Source of the DNA: Flavobacterium pokkalii
GTDB lineage: Bacteria; Bacteroidota; Bacteroidia; Flavobacteriales; Flavobacteriaceae
Reading direction: 5' to 3'
Assembly: GCF_014596575.1 (NCBI RefSeq)
Contig: NZ_NASZ01000010.1
Location: 1-64,000, forward strand
Length of the DNA: 64,000 nt
Below the pieces are notes generated by a model that ran no database searches, was not told the DNA's origin, and was given only the letters and a program-made list of their open reading frames with translations. Of the stretch, positions 8,267 to 16,964 are shown piece after piece; position 1 is the stretch's first letter, and every line of letters starts with the position of its first letter. Both the position numbers and the translations under genes were made by a program.

Positions 8267-10228
8267 TTAAAACTCAAATTCTTCATCGATTTTCAATGAG
8301 TCAACAACGGTTGTATCCTTTTCTTTAATGCGTAAAAGGGATTTTGCAGGTCCGGTTAAAATAGTTTGCTCCTTTTTAAAAATCGTATCATCTACAGTCA
8401 GCAATCCTCTTCTAATCATTAAATTGGTTAAAAAAGAAACCTGTTTCATCGCCGATTCTTTCAACATTCCTTCATCATTAAACTGATACATAAATTTCTT
8501 CGGGCTTGGAATAATGCGCGCCAGATACAAACATTCGTTAAAAGTCAATTCGGCTGGGGTTTTCTGGAAATAATACTGAGCTGCTTCGCCAATTCCATAC
8601 ACATTTGGTCCCCATTCGATAATATTAAAATACACTTCCAGCATGCGTTCTTTACTCACAATGCGGTTGTTTTCCAAAATATAAACCAACAAAATTTCTT
8701 CCAGTTTTCGGGACAAAGTTTTCTCGCGGGTCAGGAAAACATTCTTAATCAATTGCATGCTGATAGTACTGGCACCACGGGAAAATTTTCGGGTACGGAT
8801 ATTCTTAGCAATAGATTGTTTGAACGCTTCATTGATAAAACCATGATGCGAAAAGAACGAAGGATCTTCGGTAGTTAAGACACATTTTTGCAAATAAGGC
8901 GAAATTTGATCTAAAGGAGTATAGTTCACATTCGAAGTTCCCACCAAAACCGGACGCTGCAACACCCCATTAATGATAGCGCGATAAATAAACTCGCCAT
9001 TAAGTTTATTCAAATTAGCTTCGCCGTATTTGGTAATTCTCAGGTTTTCTTTTTTCAGATTACTGTTAAACACCAAATCGTTTGGTTTGTTTTTATTGTA
9101 TGCAAAATCCAAATAATAATCAAAAGTTCCTTCGGCTTCCATGCCCTGAAAATGCGTAAACAATCCATCCGGAAGCGAAGTGATAAAATCCTGCGCTTTC
9201 ATTTTAGGTATCTTAACCTTAAGTTTATAAACAGTATCTTCTTCGGTTTCATAAGCCAGATACGGATGGAATTTCACCTTATTAAACTGCGCTGTCGAAC
9301 TGCTGTCCACAGCCATAAAATCAGCCCCTAACAGCAATCGGTAATCCAATCGGGCATTTTTAATTAAAACATCTTTTTGAGCAATTCTTCGATGATTAAT
9401 TTTCAAATTGGCAATCGAAGAAAAACCGTCAATATGAAGTTCTCCTCCGCTTTTATCAATATTTTCAACATTCAAACGAATGGAATCAAAGCTCGAAACC
9501 AGATTGTAACGTTCGTCAAAATAAGGAACTTTAATCGCACCGGTATCAATATTAAAAAACCGGATATCCGCTTTTTTGTTTCTAGGATCAGTAAAACCTT
9601 TTATTTTCCATCGTTGTGCAAAAGTATTGGTTTGAACATCAATGGAAGTCTCCAGTTCTTTATTGGCCAAAACCAATTTTTGAATTCCAATCGTGGCTTT
9701 CTTTCCATTATCATCGAGTTTGAAAGTCAGATTCTCAACTTTCATATCAGTCGGAATCAAATTCAATACTCTTGAAATAATCCGATAGGCAAAAGCAGCA
9801 TAATCTTTTTTATCAGAAGTATTTTCTTCATCTTTATTTCTTTTTAAAAAGGCAGCAAAGTTTTTCACCTCGCCTTTTTTAGTCAGCTGAATATATCCTT
9901 TTTTGATTTCTAAAGTTCCCAGTTGCACTTCACCCAACATTAAGCGCCATACATTTACAGTCGTTTTAATTTCATGAATATTAAATAAAGTATCCGCATG
10001 ATTAGGAACCAAACTAATATCAGCCAGATGCACTCCGGAAAATCCTTCAAAAGCAGCTTTTTTCACCACAAATCTACTGTCATAATCCGCTTCCATTTTG
10101 TTAGCCGTTTTAGCAATGATTTGTTGCAAAAGCGCCTCTCTAAAACTAAAAATTCCAATAATTGCAAGTAATGCAAATGCTACTACAATTTTTGCAACTA
10201 AGAATATTTTTTGTTTTCGGGTTCTCAT
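8267..10228 (-). CDS. GT51 peptidoglycan transglycosylase with large N-terminal AsmA-like extension
   Basis: 653 residues. One transmembrane helix (about 10-30) is followed by about 380 residues rich in short beta-strand-like segments, resembling AsmA/DUF748-type envelope proteins. A C-terminal transglycosylase domain (about 420-600) follows. The GT51 signatures are clear: TTEDPSFFSHHG with the catalytic Glu, RGASTISMQLIKN, and KLEEILLVYILE. No penicillin-binding transpeptidase domain follows, so it is a monofunctional lipid II polymerase. The N-terminal domain is far larger than in classical MtgA (about 240 residues) and its role is unknown. Confidence 0.8.
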   Translation of the reverse strand: MRTRKQKIFLVAKIVVAFALLAIIGIFSFREALLQQIIAKTANKMEADYDSRFVVKKAAFEGFSGVHLADISLVPNHADTLFNIHEIKTTVNVWRLMLGEVQLGTLEIKKGYIQLTKKGEVKNFAAFLKRNKDEENTSDKKDYAAFAYRIISRVLNLIPTDMKVENLTFKLDDNGKKATIGIQKLVLANKELETSIDVQTNTFAQRWKIKGFTDPRNKKADIRFFNIDTGAIKVPYFDERYNLVSSFDSIRLNVENIDKSGGELHIDGFSSIANLKINHRRIAQKDVLIKNARLDYRLLLGADFMAVDSSSTAQFNKVKFHPYLAYETEEDTVYKLKVKIPKMKAQDFITSLPDGLFTHFQGMEAEGTFDYYLDFAYNKNKPNDLVFNSNLKKENLRITKYGEANLNKLNGEFIYRAIINGVLQRPVLVGTSNVNYTPLDQISPYLQKCVLTTEDPSFFSHHGFINEAFKQSIAKNIRTRKFSRGASTISMQLIKNVFLTREKTLSRKLEEILLVYILENNRIVSKERMLEVYFNIIEWGPNVYGIGEAAQYYFQKTPAELTFNECLYLARIIPSPKKFMYQFNDEGMLKESAMKQVSFLTNLMIRRGLLTVDDTIFKKEQTILTGPAKSLLRIKEKDTTVVDSLKIDEEFEF

Positions 10229-10498
10229 AAATCAGTCTTTTTTTGGTCGCGAGCTAAAATAATAACTTTTTACGTTGATTAAGAATCTTCCTTTAAACTT
10301 TAATAAATACTTCACTTTTCCAGCAGAATAGCATGAAAAAAACCACAACTTATCTTATTATTTTACACTGAGCCAACCAAAACACTCCTAAATCACTGTA
10401 AAACAAGACACTAAACAAAAACGTTAAAAAGCCCGTAAACACTGGGCTTTCCGAATGTTTTAGGTTAAATTTGCAGTACAAAAAAAATAAAATTAAAA
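10229..10498. other. Divergent intergenic region with a hairpin
   Basis: Holds the start regions of the divergent transglycosylase and barrel-protein genes. AAAGCCC and GGGCTTT (about 10428-10450) form a short stem. Read on the minus strand it is followed by a broken T-run, so it could be a weak terminator or a leader hairpin. No short gene was recognised. Confidence 0.4.
10466..10473 (+). promoter_or_regulatory. -7 box (TAAATTTG) for the outer-membrane barrel gene
   Basis: TAAATTTG matches TAnnTTTG and lies 25 bases before the ATG at 10499. An A-rich leader follows. Confidence 0.65.
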
Positions 10499-11071
10499 AT
10501 GAAAAAAGTTATTTTATCGGTTATTGCCGTACTATCATTTGCGTTTGCAAATGCACAAGAATCAAAAACAGTAAAATTTGGTGTTAAAGCCGGAGCTAAT
10601 TACGATTGGTTAGCAACAGGTGACGCATCTGTTTACGATTTACGTCCTGAAGTAGGATACCACGCTGGTTTAGTAGCCGAATTCAAAATGTGTGATGAAT
10701 TTTCATTCCAAGCTGAAGCTTTGTATTCTCATTCCAGCTTTAAATTTGACGGAAACGGAAACACAAGTGGCAGCAATTTAAAAATTAGCGAAATAGCAAT
10801 CCCTGTTTTAGCTAAATTTCACTTAGTTAAAGGTTTATCAATAGAAGTTGGTCCACAAGCAAGTGCCATTATTGACTCTGAAGCAAAAGGAATTTATGCT
10901 AACACCAATTTGAGAAAATATAACATCGCATCCGTTTCGGGCTTAGCTTATGACTTTAACTCCGGAGCATTTGTTCAAGCTAGATACGTTTATAATTTCT
11001 TAGACTTAGCATACGGACCAGCAGGAAACAATCGTTTTGGAATCCAGGCTTCTGTAGGTTACAAATTCTAA
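10499..11071 (+). CDS. Outer-membrane beta-barrel protein (PorT-like)
   Basis: 190 residues. A signal peptide ends FANAQ, followed by alternating beta-strand segments of an eight-stranded barrel: FGVKAGANYDW at the start, the central AEFKMCDEFSFQAEALYSH, and a C-terminal strand ending SVGYKF with the terminal aromatic residue used for outer-membrane insertion. This type belongs to the PorT/OMP_b-brl_2 group of Bacteroidota. The function is unknown and probably structural. It has its own promoter and terminator. Confidence 0.85.
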   Translation: MKKVILSVIAVLSFAFANAQESKTVKFGVKAGANYDWLATGDASVYDLRPEVGYHAGLVAEFKMCDEFSFQAEALYSHSSFKFDGNGNTSGSNLKISEIAIPVLAKFHLVKGLSIEVGPQASAIIDSEAKGIYANTNLRKYNIASVSGLAYDFNSGAFVQARYVYNFLDLAYGPAGNNRFGIQASVGYKF

Positions 11072-11094
11072 TATCCATTTTCAGAAATAATCCG

Positions 11095-11124
11095 AAAAAC
11101 CACGTAAACTGCGTGGTTTTTTTA
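11095..11124 (+). terminator. Rho-independent terminator after the barrel gene
   Basis: AAAAACCACG (11095-11104) and CGTGGTTTTT (11112-11121) form a perfect stem that ends in a T-run. Confidence 0.9.
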
Positions 11125-11232
11125 TACCCAAACCTAACTAACCTAACATCCAAAAAACACATGTAACAGCTCTTAAAAATTTTAATATATTTTTTCGTAA
11201 CTTACAGCTATCTAACCCAATAGTCTCAAATT

Positions 11233-11601
11233 ATGAAAAAATTAAAACTTTTTAGCTATAGCTTTTTAGTAATCGCTATGCTAATGATGGCCTGCCATGA
11301 AAAGCGAAACGAACTGGTTGATTCCTGGAAAATTACCGCTGTTGAAGCCAAAACCACTTTATCCGATTCAGTAAAAAACGAAATCCTAACGAAAGGCACT
11401 TTGACCTTTACTAAAGACGGACATGTAAACGGATTTTTGGAAAGCGAAATAAATGACGGTACCTATGCCTTAACCAAAAAAGGAAAAAATCTGGTCATTA
11501 AAGATGAAACCGGTACTCCCTACCCTTTTGAAAGCGATATCAGCGATGATGAAGTAATCTTAGTCAGCGACAAAATGAAACTGACACTCACCAAAAAATA
11601 A
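11233..11601 (+). CDS. Small lipocalin-like lipoprotein
   Basis: 122 residues. The lipoprotein signal peptide ends LMMAC. The mature part begins with ELVDSWKI and continues as repeated beta-strands (GTLTFTKDGHVNG, NDGTYALTKKGKNLVI, KMKLTLT), the pattern of the lipocalin-like family common in Bacteroidota. A ligand is not predictable. It stands alone with a strong terminator. Confidence 0.7.
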   Translation: MKKLKLFSYSFLVIAMLMMACHEKRNELVDSWKITAVEAKTTLSDSVKNEILTKGTLTFTKDGHVNGFLESEINDGTYALTKKGKNLVIKDETGTPYPFESDISDDEVILVSDKMKLTLTKK

Positions 11602-11607
11602 ATCTAC

Positions 11608-11641
11608 AAACCACTCTACAGTTAAAAAGAGTGGTTTTTTA
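11608..11641 (+). terminator. Rho-independent terminator after the lipocalin-like gene
   Basis: AAACCACTCT (11608-11617) pairs with AGAGTGGTTT (11628-11637), followed by T's. Confidence 0.9.
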
Positions 11642-11759
11642 TTTGAAACCTTTCACAAAGTTTTTTTAATACCATTTTGTTTCAAAAAAAAGAACAATCT
11701 GTTACCGTAAAAGTCAAATAATTATACAGAAATTTGCTTCTTGAAAAATCAGAAGTAAA

Positions 11760-12584
11760 ATGACACAAATTAGCATTCTGGGTTGCGGCTGGCTCGGACT
11801 TCCATTAGCGAAAGCCTTCATTAAAGAAAACTATTCGGTAAAAGGTTCTACAACCACAACAGACAAAAAAGAATTACTGGAAAATGCCGGAATTTCACAT
11901 TATCCGATTACTCTCGAAACCGAAAATTTCTCTGCTCCTGTAGCTGATTTTTTAGCCGGAAGTCCCATTTTAATCATTGCTATTCCTCCAAAATTAAGAG
12001 GAAAAAATAAGGATCACTCGGATGCTCAGAACAATTCTTTTGTTCAAAAAATAAAAAACCTGCTACCTTTTATTGAAAAATCTTCGGTAGAAAAACTGCT
12101 TTTTATCAGTTCGACAGCGGTTTATGGCGAAGCTAATGCGATAATTGACGAAAACAGTCCGACTGTTCCTGTTACCGAAAGCGGCAAACAATTACTGGAA
12201 ATTGAACAATTATTAGTAGCCAATACACATTTTAAAACAACCATTCTCCGTTTTGGCGGATTAATTGGTCCCGACAGAAATCCAGCTCGTTTTTTAGCCG
12301 GAAAAGAAAATGTCCCTAATCCGGATGCGCCGGTGAATTTGATTCATTTGGACGATTGTATTGGTATAATCAAAAAAATTATTGAGAATAACGTTTGGAA
12401 CGAAATACTTAATGCTGTGACACCTTTTCATCCAAGCCGAAAAGACTATTACACTCAAAAAGCTTTGGAACAAAATCTAATTCCGCCAACATTCAACAAT
12501 GAAAATCCTTCTATTGGGAAAACGATTTTATCAGAAAAATCAGTTCAATTATTAGATTACATATTCATCCAAACTGAATTATAG
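11760..12584 (+). CDS. NAD(P)-binding SDR/epimerase family protein (YeeZ-like)
   Basis: 274-residue cytosolic protein. The Rossmann motif GCGWLGLPLAKAF is at the N terminus. Further segments are LLFISSTAVYGEAN with the catalytic Ser/Tyr region of extended SDR proteins, ILRFGGLIGPDRNP, and VNLIHLDDCIGII. The family includes E. coli YeeZ, whose substrate is unknown. The stop codon overlaps the GTG start of the following permease gene (TAGTG), so the two are translationally coupled. Confidence 0.8.
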   Translation: MTQISILGCGWLGLPLAKAFIKENYSVKGSTTTTDKKELLENAGISHYPITLETENFSAPVADFLAGSPILIIAIPPKLRGKNKDHSDAQNNSFVQKIKNLLPFIEKSSVEKLLFISSTAVYGEANAIIDENSPTVPVTESGKQLLEIEQLLVANTHFKTTILRFGGLIGPDRNPARFLAGKENVPNPDAPVNLIHLDDCIGIIKKIIENNVWNEILNAVTPFHPSRKDYYTQKALEQNLIPPTFNNENPSIGKTILSEKSVQLLDYIFIQTEL

Positions 12585-13528
12585 TGATAACAAAAGTTAA
12601 AACTGCTGTTTCAACAAAAGTTAATGCTATTGGTCTTCCTATTTTAGCATTGCTTTGGGTTGGTTTTTTCTGGGGCACCACTTGGATTGCTTCCAAAGAG
12701 GGTGTTCGTTATATTCCCGGAATTCAAATGGCCGCCATTCGTCAATTTTTAGCCGGAGCACTTTACATTCTCTTTTTCCTGTTTACCAAATTGCCCTGGC
12801 CCAAAGGAAAACAATGGAACACCATTATCATTCTTGCCATCCTGAATTTCACCTTAAGCAACGGACTCAGTACTGCAGGAGTAAAATACATCAGTAGCGG
12901 ACTGGGCGCTATTATTGCAGCCATTTTCCCTATTTGGGTAGTAATCATTTCTTACTTTAAAGGTGAAAAAATTGCCAAATTAGCGGTAACTGGAGTACTT
13001 TTAAGTTTCTCTGGGGTTTGCATTATTTTTTACGAATATTTGGGCGATTTTTTTAAACCGGATTTTCGTCTCGGAATTTTGCTTTCGGTTTTAGCAACAA
13101 TTACCTGGGCTTTTGGAACTTTATACACTAAGAAAAAAGCAGCTTCGTACAATCCTTATTTTAGTTTGGGATTCCAAATGTTCATTTCCAGCATTCTGTT
13201 ATTTGCTTACAACGGAGCTACCGGAATTTCAATAAATTTAAGCGAAATCCCAATGAATACCTGGCTTGCCATTGCCTATCTGGTCGTAGTTGGTTCACTA
13301 ATTACTTTTACCATTTTCATCTATTCTTTACAACATCTTCCACCGGAATTGAGTAGTCTTTATGCTTATATGAATCCAGTTGTAGCGGTTTTATTGGGAG
13401 CTGTTATTTTTGATGAATCCTTAAGCATTTCGATAGCCATTGGAGGCACGGTAACACTTTTTGGTTTGTATTTAGTCAATAAATCTTTACGTAAAAGCCG
13501 TAAAAAAACGAACATTTTAATCAAGTAA
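12584..13528 (+). CDS. EamA/DMT-family permease
   Basis: 314 residues with ten predicted transmembrane helices in two EamA repeats (about 15-155 and 165-300). Recognisable segments are FWGTTWIASKEGVRY in helix 1, the Arg-containing MAAIRQFLAGALYI, and SSLYAYMNPVVAVLLGAVIF in the second repeat. This drug/metabolite transporter family exports small metabolites or amino acids; the substrate is unknown. The GTG start shares a G with the upstream TAG stop. No better ATG is present before the first membrane helix. Confidence 0.85.
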   Translation: MITKVKTAVSTKVNAIGLPILALLWVGFFWGTTWIASKEGVRYIPGIQMAAIRQFLAGALYILFFLFTKLPWPKGKQWNTIIILAILNFTLSNGLSTAGVKYISSGLGAIIAAIFPIWVVIISYFKGEKIAKLAVTGVLLSFSGVCIIFYEYLGDFFKPDFRLGILLSVLATITWAFGTLYTKKKAASYNPYFSLGFQMFISSILLFAYNGATGISINLSEIPMNTWLAIAYLVVVGSLITFTIFIYSLQHLPPELSSLYAYMNPVVAVLLGAVIFDESLSISIAIGGTVTLFGLYLVNKSLRKSRKKTNILIK

Positions 13529-13556
13529 AACTTCCTGATTTCCAAAAGGGTTTTTG

Positions 13557-13564
13557 TATTTTTG
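13557..13564 (+). promoter_or_regulatory. -7 box (TATTTTTG) for the SCO1-like gene
   Basis: TATTTTTG matches TAnnTTTG and overlaps the alternative TTG codon at 13562, which supports the ATG at 13577 as the start. Confidence 0.6.
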
Positions 13565-13576
13565 CAAAAAAAATTC

Positions 13577-14254
13577 ATGAAATCTGTTTTATACAAATAC
13601 CGAATCTTCATTGGTATCTTTTTTATTTTTTCGGTTATTACGCTTTCTCTTTTTTATAATGCATTAAAACCTCAAAAAACACTTCCCATTTACAATCCTG
13701 CCGATGTAAATCCGGAACTGGTGGACAGCACCGTACAGTATGTGAGCAAATACCATACAATTGCCGATTTTTCCTTTACAAACCAAAACGGAAAAACCAT
13801 CACCCAAAAAGATTATGAAGGCAAAATTTATGTTGCCGATTTTTTCTTTACCACCTGCGGTTCTATTTGCCCAAAAATGACCACTAACTTGGTCGAAGTA
13901 CAAAAAGCCATCATCAACAATCCCAAAGTAATGTTGCTTTCGCACACCGTTTTCCCCGAAGTCGATACCGTAGAAGCTTTGAAAGCCTATGCTCTAAAAA
14001 ACGGAGTTGATGACCGCAAATGGAACTTGGTAACCGGCGATAAAAAAGAAATTTATACCCTAGCCCGAAAATCCTATCTGGCGGTAAAACTGGGAAAACC
14101 AAGCCAGTTATACGATATGGTTCACACCGAAAATTTTGTATTGGTGGATGCTAAAAGAAGAGTTCGCGGTTTTTATGACGGCACTAAAAAAGAGGAAATT
14201 AAACGTTTAATTGAGGACATTAACTTTCTTTGTCAGGACAAAAACGACAATTAG
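13577..14254 (+). CDS. SCO1/SenC-family copper chaperone
   Basis: 225 residues. One N-terminal membrane anchor (about 8-28) precedes a thioredoxin-fold domain facing the periplasm. The copper/redox motif CGSIC (Cys94, Cys98) and the distal His183 (MVHTENF) are present, as in SCO proteins that metallate cytochrome oxidase CuA or act as thiol reductants. The track-extended TTG at 13562 is rejected because a promoter box overlaps it. The gene directly precedes the feo operon, separated by 131 bases containing inverted repeats. Confidence 0.88.
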   Translation: MKSVLYKYRIFIGIFFIFSVITLSLFYNALKPQKTLPIYNPADVNPELVDSTVQYVSKYHTIADFSFTNQNGKTITQKDYEGKIYVADFFFTTCGSICPKMTTNLVEVQKAIINNPKVMLLSHTVFPEVDTVEALKAYALKNGVDDRKWNLVTGDKKEIYTLARKSYLAVKLGKPSQLYDMVHTENFVLVDAKRRVRGFYDGTKKEEIKRLIEDINFLCQDKNDN

Positions 14255-14282
14255 AAACCCCAAAAAACAAAAAATATCTTTT

Positions 14283-14302
14283 TTAGACTTCAATCCGTCT
14301 AA
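14283..14302. promoter_or_regulatory. Inverted repeat upstream of feoA (candidate metal-regulator operator)
   Basis: TTAGACTTCAATCCGTCTAA is a perfect 6-8-6 inverted repeat. TTAG/CTAA half-sites are reminiscent of DtxR/IdeR operators, and a DtxR-type regulator is encoded 2.3 kb downstream. It could also be part of a terminator for the SCO1 gene. Confidence 0.4.
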
Positions 14303-14313
14303 TTAAATCATAA

Positions 14314-14336
14314 AACTGATAATAATCATTTCAGTT
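14314..14336. promoter_or_regulatory. Second inverted repeat in the feoA promoter
   Basis: AACTGA (14314-14319) and TCAGTT (14331-14336) flank an AT-rich 11-base core immediately upstream of the -7 box, where the -33 region should lie. This is a position suitable for repression. Confidence 0.4.
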
Positions 14337-14350
14337 AATAATTTAATATG

Positions 14351-14358
14351 TATTTTTG
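14351..14358 (+). promoter_or_regulatory. -7 box (TATTTTTG) for feoAB
   Basis: TATTTTTG matches TAnnTTTG and lies 28 bases before the TTG start of feoA. Confidence 0.6.
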
Positions 14359-14385
14359 CAATCTTAATTCAATCTAAATAAGACC

Positions 14386-14625
14386 TTGCGTACCACTATA
14401 CACTCCTTAAAAAAAAGCGAAAAAGCCATTATCAAAGATTTTGATATTGATATTATTCCTTTAAAACTTCTGGAAATGGGTTGCTTACCCGGAAACACTG
14501 TCGAATTACTTCAAATTGCTCCTTTTGGCGATCCATTGTATCTGGATGTCAACGGTTCGCACGTGGCTATTCGCGTGGAAACCGCTAAAGAAATTGAAGT
14601 AGAACTAATCAATACGGCACTTTAA
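14386..14625 (+). CDS. feoA: FeoA ferrous iron transport protein
   Basis: 79-residue cytosolic SH3-like protein, the small partner of FeoB. The pattern SLKKSEKAII, LLEMGCLPGNTVELLQIAPFGDP and the closing YLDVNGSHVAIR is typical of FeoA. No ATG is available, so TTG at 14386 is taken as the start; it gives the usual FeoA length. The stop overlaps the feoB start (TAATG), indicating translational coupling. Confidence 0.92.
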   Translation: MRTTIHSLKKSEKAIIKDFDIDIIPLKLLEMGCLPGNTVELLQIAPFGDPLYLDVNGSHVAIRVETAKEIEVELINTAL

Positions 14626-16724
14626 TGATGCATCAAAATATAAACGTAGCTTTAATTGGAAATCCTAACGTTGGGAAAACCTCTGTATTTAATCAATTAA
14701 CAGGGCTAAACCAACAAGTGGGAAACTATCCCGGAATTACGGTGGAGAAAAAAATTGGTTTTTGCAAATTAAACCACAATATCAAAGCCAATATTCTGGA
14801 TTTACCGGGAACTTACAGTCTGAATGCCAGTTCTATTGACGAAAATGTAGTTATTGAACTGTTATTAAACAAAAACGACAAGTTATATCCGGATGTCGCT
14901 TTGGTAGTTACCGATGTGGAAAATCTAAAGCGTAACTTATTACTTTTTACCCAAATTAAAGACTTAGAAATTCCAACCATTTTAGTCATCAACATGGCCG
15001 ACAGAATGGAAAGCAAAGGAATTTCATTAGACATTCCGTTTTTAGAAGAACAATTAAAAACTAAAATTGCCTTAATCAGCTCAAGAAAAGCACAGGGAAT
15101 TGAAGAACTCAAAGAATTAATTATCAATTACAAAGCGCTCACTACCGAGCCTTGCCTGAATGCCTCGGTAATTGACAAAGAATACTTCGATAACCTGCAA
15201 AAAGCTTTTCCTGACCAATTATTATACAAACTTTGGCTGGTAATTACGCAGGACGTAAACTTTTTGAATTTGGAACGAAAAGAAATCCAGAGTTCTTTTA
15301 CCAAATCGCACACCGAATTAAAGCGTTTGCAACAAAAAGAAACCATCAAGCGCTACCAATTTATCAACGAAGTCCTGAAAGAAGGTTTGACCGTAGATTC
15401 AAGCATTGCTAAAGATTTCCGTTCCAAATTAGACCGTGTTTTAACCCACAAATTCTGGGGATACATCATCTTTTTTGTAATTCTTTTTGTGATATTCCAA
15501 TCCATTTTTGACTGGTCATCCGTACCAATGGATTTCATCGACAGTACTTTTGCCTCTTTAAGCACTTTGGCTGCCGAGGAACTTCCTGCCGGTATTTTAA
15601 CCGATTTAATTTCGCAGGGAATCATTCCTGGAATTGGCGGAATTTTAATTTTCATTCCTCAAATTGCCTTTTTATTTCTCTTTATTTCCATACTCGAAGA
15701 AAGCGGTTATATGAGTCGTGTGGTATTTATAATGGACAAAATCATGCGTCGATTTGGATTATCCGGAAAAAGTGTCGTTCCCTTAATTTCGGGAACTGCC
15801 TGCGCCATTCCGGCAATTATGGCAACGAGAAATATCGAAAGCTGGAAAGAACGTTTAATTACTATTTTAGTAACACCATTTACCACCTGTTCAGCCCGAT
15901 TACCGGTTTATGCGATTATTATTGCGCTGGTCATTCCAAATCATCGCATTTTGGGCTTTTTAAACCTTCAGGGACTTACACTAATGTTATTGTATCTTTT
16001 AGGTTTTGGAATGGCTATTTTGTCCGCTTATATACTTAACAAAGTCATGAGAACAAGCAATAAAACATTTTTTGTGGTCGAAATGCCCAATTACAAATTG
16101 CCTTTGTTAAAAAATGTAGCTATCAATGTAGTGGAAAAAACCAAAGCTTTCATTAGCGGTGCCGGAAAAATCATTTTGGCAATTTCTATTATTTTGTGGT
16201 TTTTAGCTTCTTACGGACCGGGAGAAAATTTTAAAAATGCCGAAACCATCGTAAGCAATAAAATTGAAAACAAAACGATTTCAGCAACAGAATTAGACAA
16301 TAAAGTTACCGCTTTCAAACTTGAAAATTCCTATATCGGTATTATGGGAAAAAGTATCGAACCGGTCATTTCACCTTTAGGATACGATTGGAAAATTGGT
16401 ATTGCTATCATCAGTTCGTTTGCTGCCCGTGAAGTATTCGTAGGAACACTGGCTACCATTTACAGCGTAGGAAACAGCGATAACGAAGCAACTATTAAAA
16501 CCAAAATGGAATCGGAAATTCATCCGGAAAATGGCAATAAAGTTTTCAATTTAGCCACAGGGATTTCCCTGTTGTTATTCTATGCTTTCGCGATGCAATG
16601 TGCCAGTACTTTGGCGATTATCAAAAAAGAAACCAACAGCTGGAAATGGCCGTTGGGACAGCTGGTTTTTATGAGTAGTTTTGCGTATCTTACTGCTTTA
16701 ATCGCTTATCAAATTTTAAAATAA
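14625..16724 (+). CDS. feoB: FeoB ferrous iron transporter
   Basis: 699 residues, inner membrane Fe(II) permease. The N-terminal G domain carries GNPNVGKTS (G1, about 12-20), LDLPGTYS (G3) and NMAD (G4). A GDI-like helical spacer (about 170-270) follows. The C-terminal membrane part has two Gate regions with conserved cysteines (GTACAIPAIM and CSARLPVYA). Length is normal for Bacteroidota FeoB. It overlaps feoA by one base and is followed by a FeoB-associated small gene. Confidence 0.95.
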   Translation: MMHQNINVALIGNPNVGKTSVFNQLTGLNQQVGNYPGITVEKKIGFCKLNHNIKANILDLPGTYSLNASSIDENVVIELLLNKNDKLYPDVALVVTDVENLKRNLLLFTQIKDLEIPTILVINMADRMESKGISLDIPFLEEQLKTKIALISSRKAQGIEELKELIINYKALTTEPCLNASVIDKEYFDNLQKAFPDQLLYKLWLVITQDVNFLNLERKEIQSSFTKSHTELKRLQQKETIKRYQFINEVLKEGLTVDSSIAKDFRSKLDRVLTHKFWGYIIFFVILFVIFQSIFDWSSVPMDFIDSTFASLSTLAAEELPAGILTDLISQGIIPGIGGILIFIPQIAFLFLFISILEESGYMSRVVFIMDKIMRRFGLSGKSVVPLISGTACAIPAIMATRNIESWKERLITILVTPFTTCSARLPVYAIIIALVIPNHRILGFLNLQGLTLMLLYLLGFGMAILSAYILNKVMRTSNKTFFVVEMPNYKLPLLKNVAINVVEKTKAFISGAGKIILAISIILWFLASYGPGENFKNAETIVSNKIENKTISATELDNKVTAFKLENSYIGIMGKSIEPVISPLGYDWKIGIAIISSFAAREVFVGTLATIYSVGNSDNEATIKTKMESEIHPENGNKVFNLATGISLLLFYAFAMQCASTLAIIKKETNSWKWPLGQLVFMSSFAYLTALIAYQILK

Positions 16725-16730
16725 AACAAG

Positions 16731-16856
16731 ATGTTTCAGGAAATCATAGCCTATTTAATCCTTGGGATTGCCGTTGTGTATCTTTTCAAAAAGTTCTTTT
16801 TGAAGAAAAAGAAAAAAGATAAAAACTGCGGAGGCGATGATTGCGGATGTCATTAA
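16731..16856 (+). CDS. FeoB-associated Cys-rich membrane peptide
   Basis: A 41-residue protein starting 6 bases after the feoB stop. One membrane helix (about 5-20, AYLILGIAVVYLFKK) is followed by a lysine-rich stretch and the terminus NCGGDDCGCH, with three cysteines and a histidine. This is the layout of the FeoB-associated Cys-rich membrane protein family, which may take the place of FeoC or bind iron at the transporter exit. Its position as third gene of the feo operon supports the call. Confidence 0.88.
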   Translation: MFQEIIAYLILGIAVVYLFKKFFLKKKKKDKNCGGDDCGCH

Positions 16857-16891
16857 TATTTTCCGCACAGGAAAAATTCTTCAAAATTATT

Positions 16892-16951
16892 TACCGCAAA
16901 TTCACAAATTATTTCATCAAACGATGCTTTTAAATTTGCGAATTTGCGGTA
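16892..16951. repeat. Palindromic repeat/bidirectional terminator between feo operon and regulator
   Basis: TACCGCAAATTCACAAATT (16892-16910) pairs with AAATTTGCGAATTTGCGGTA (16932-16951) and is followed by a T-run on the plus strand. It lies between convergent genes and belongs to the CCGCA(G/A)ATT family. Confidence 0.75.
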
Positions 16952-16964
16952 GTATTTTTTTAAT

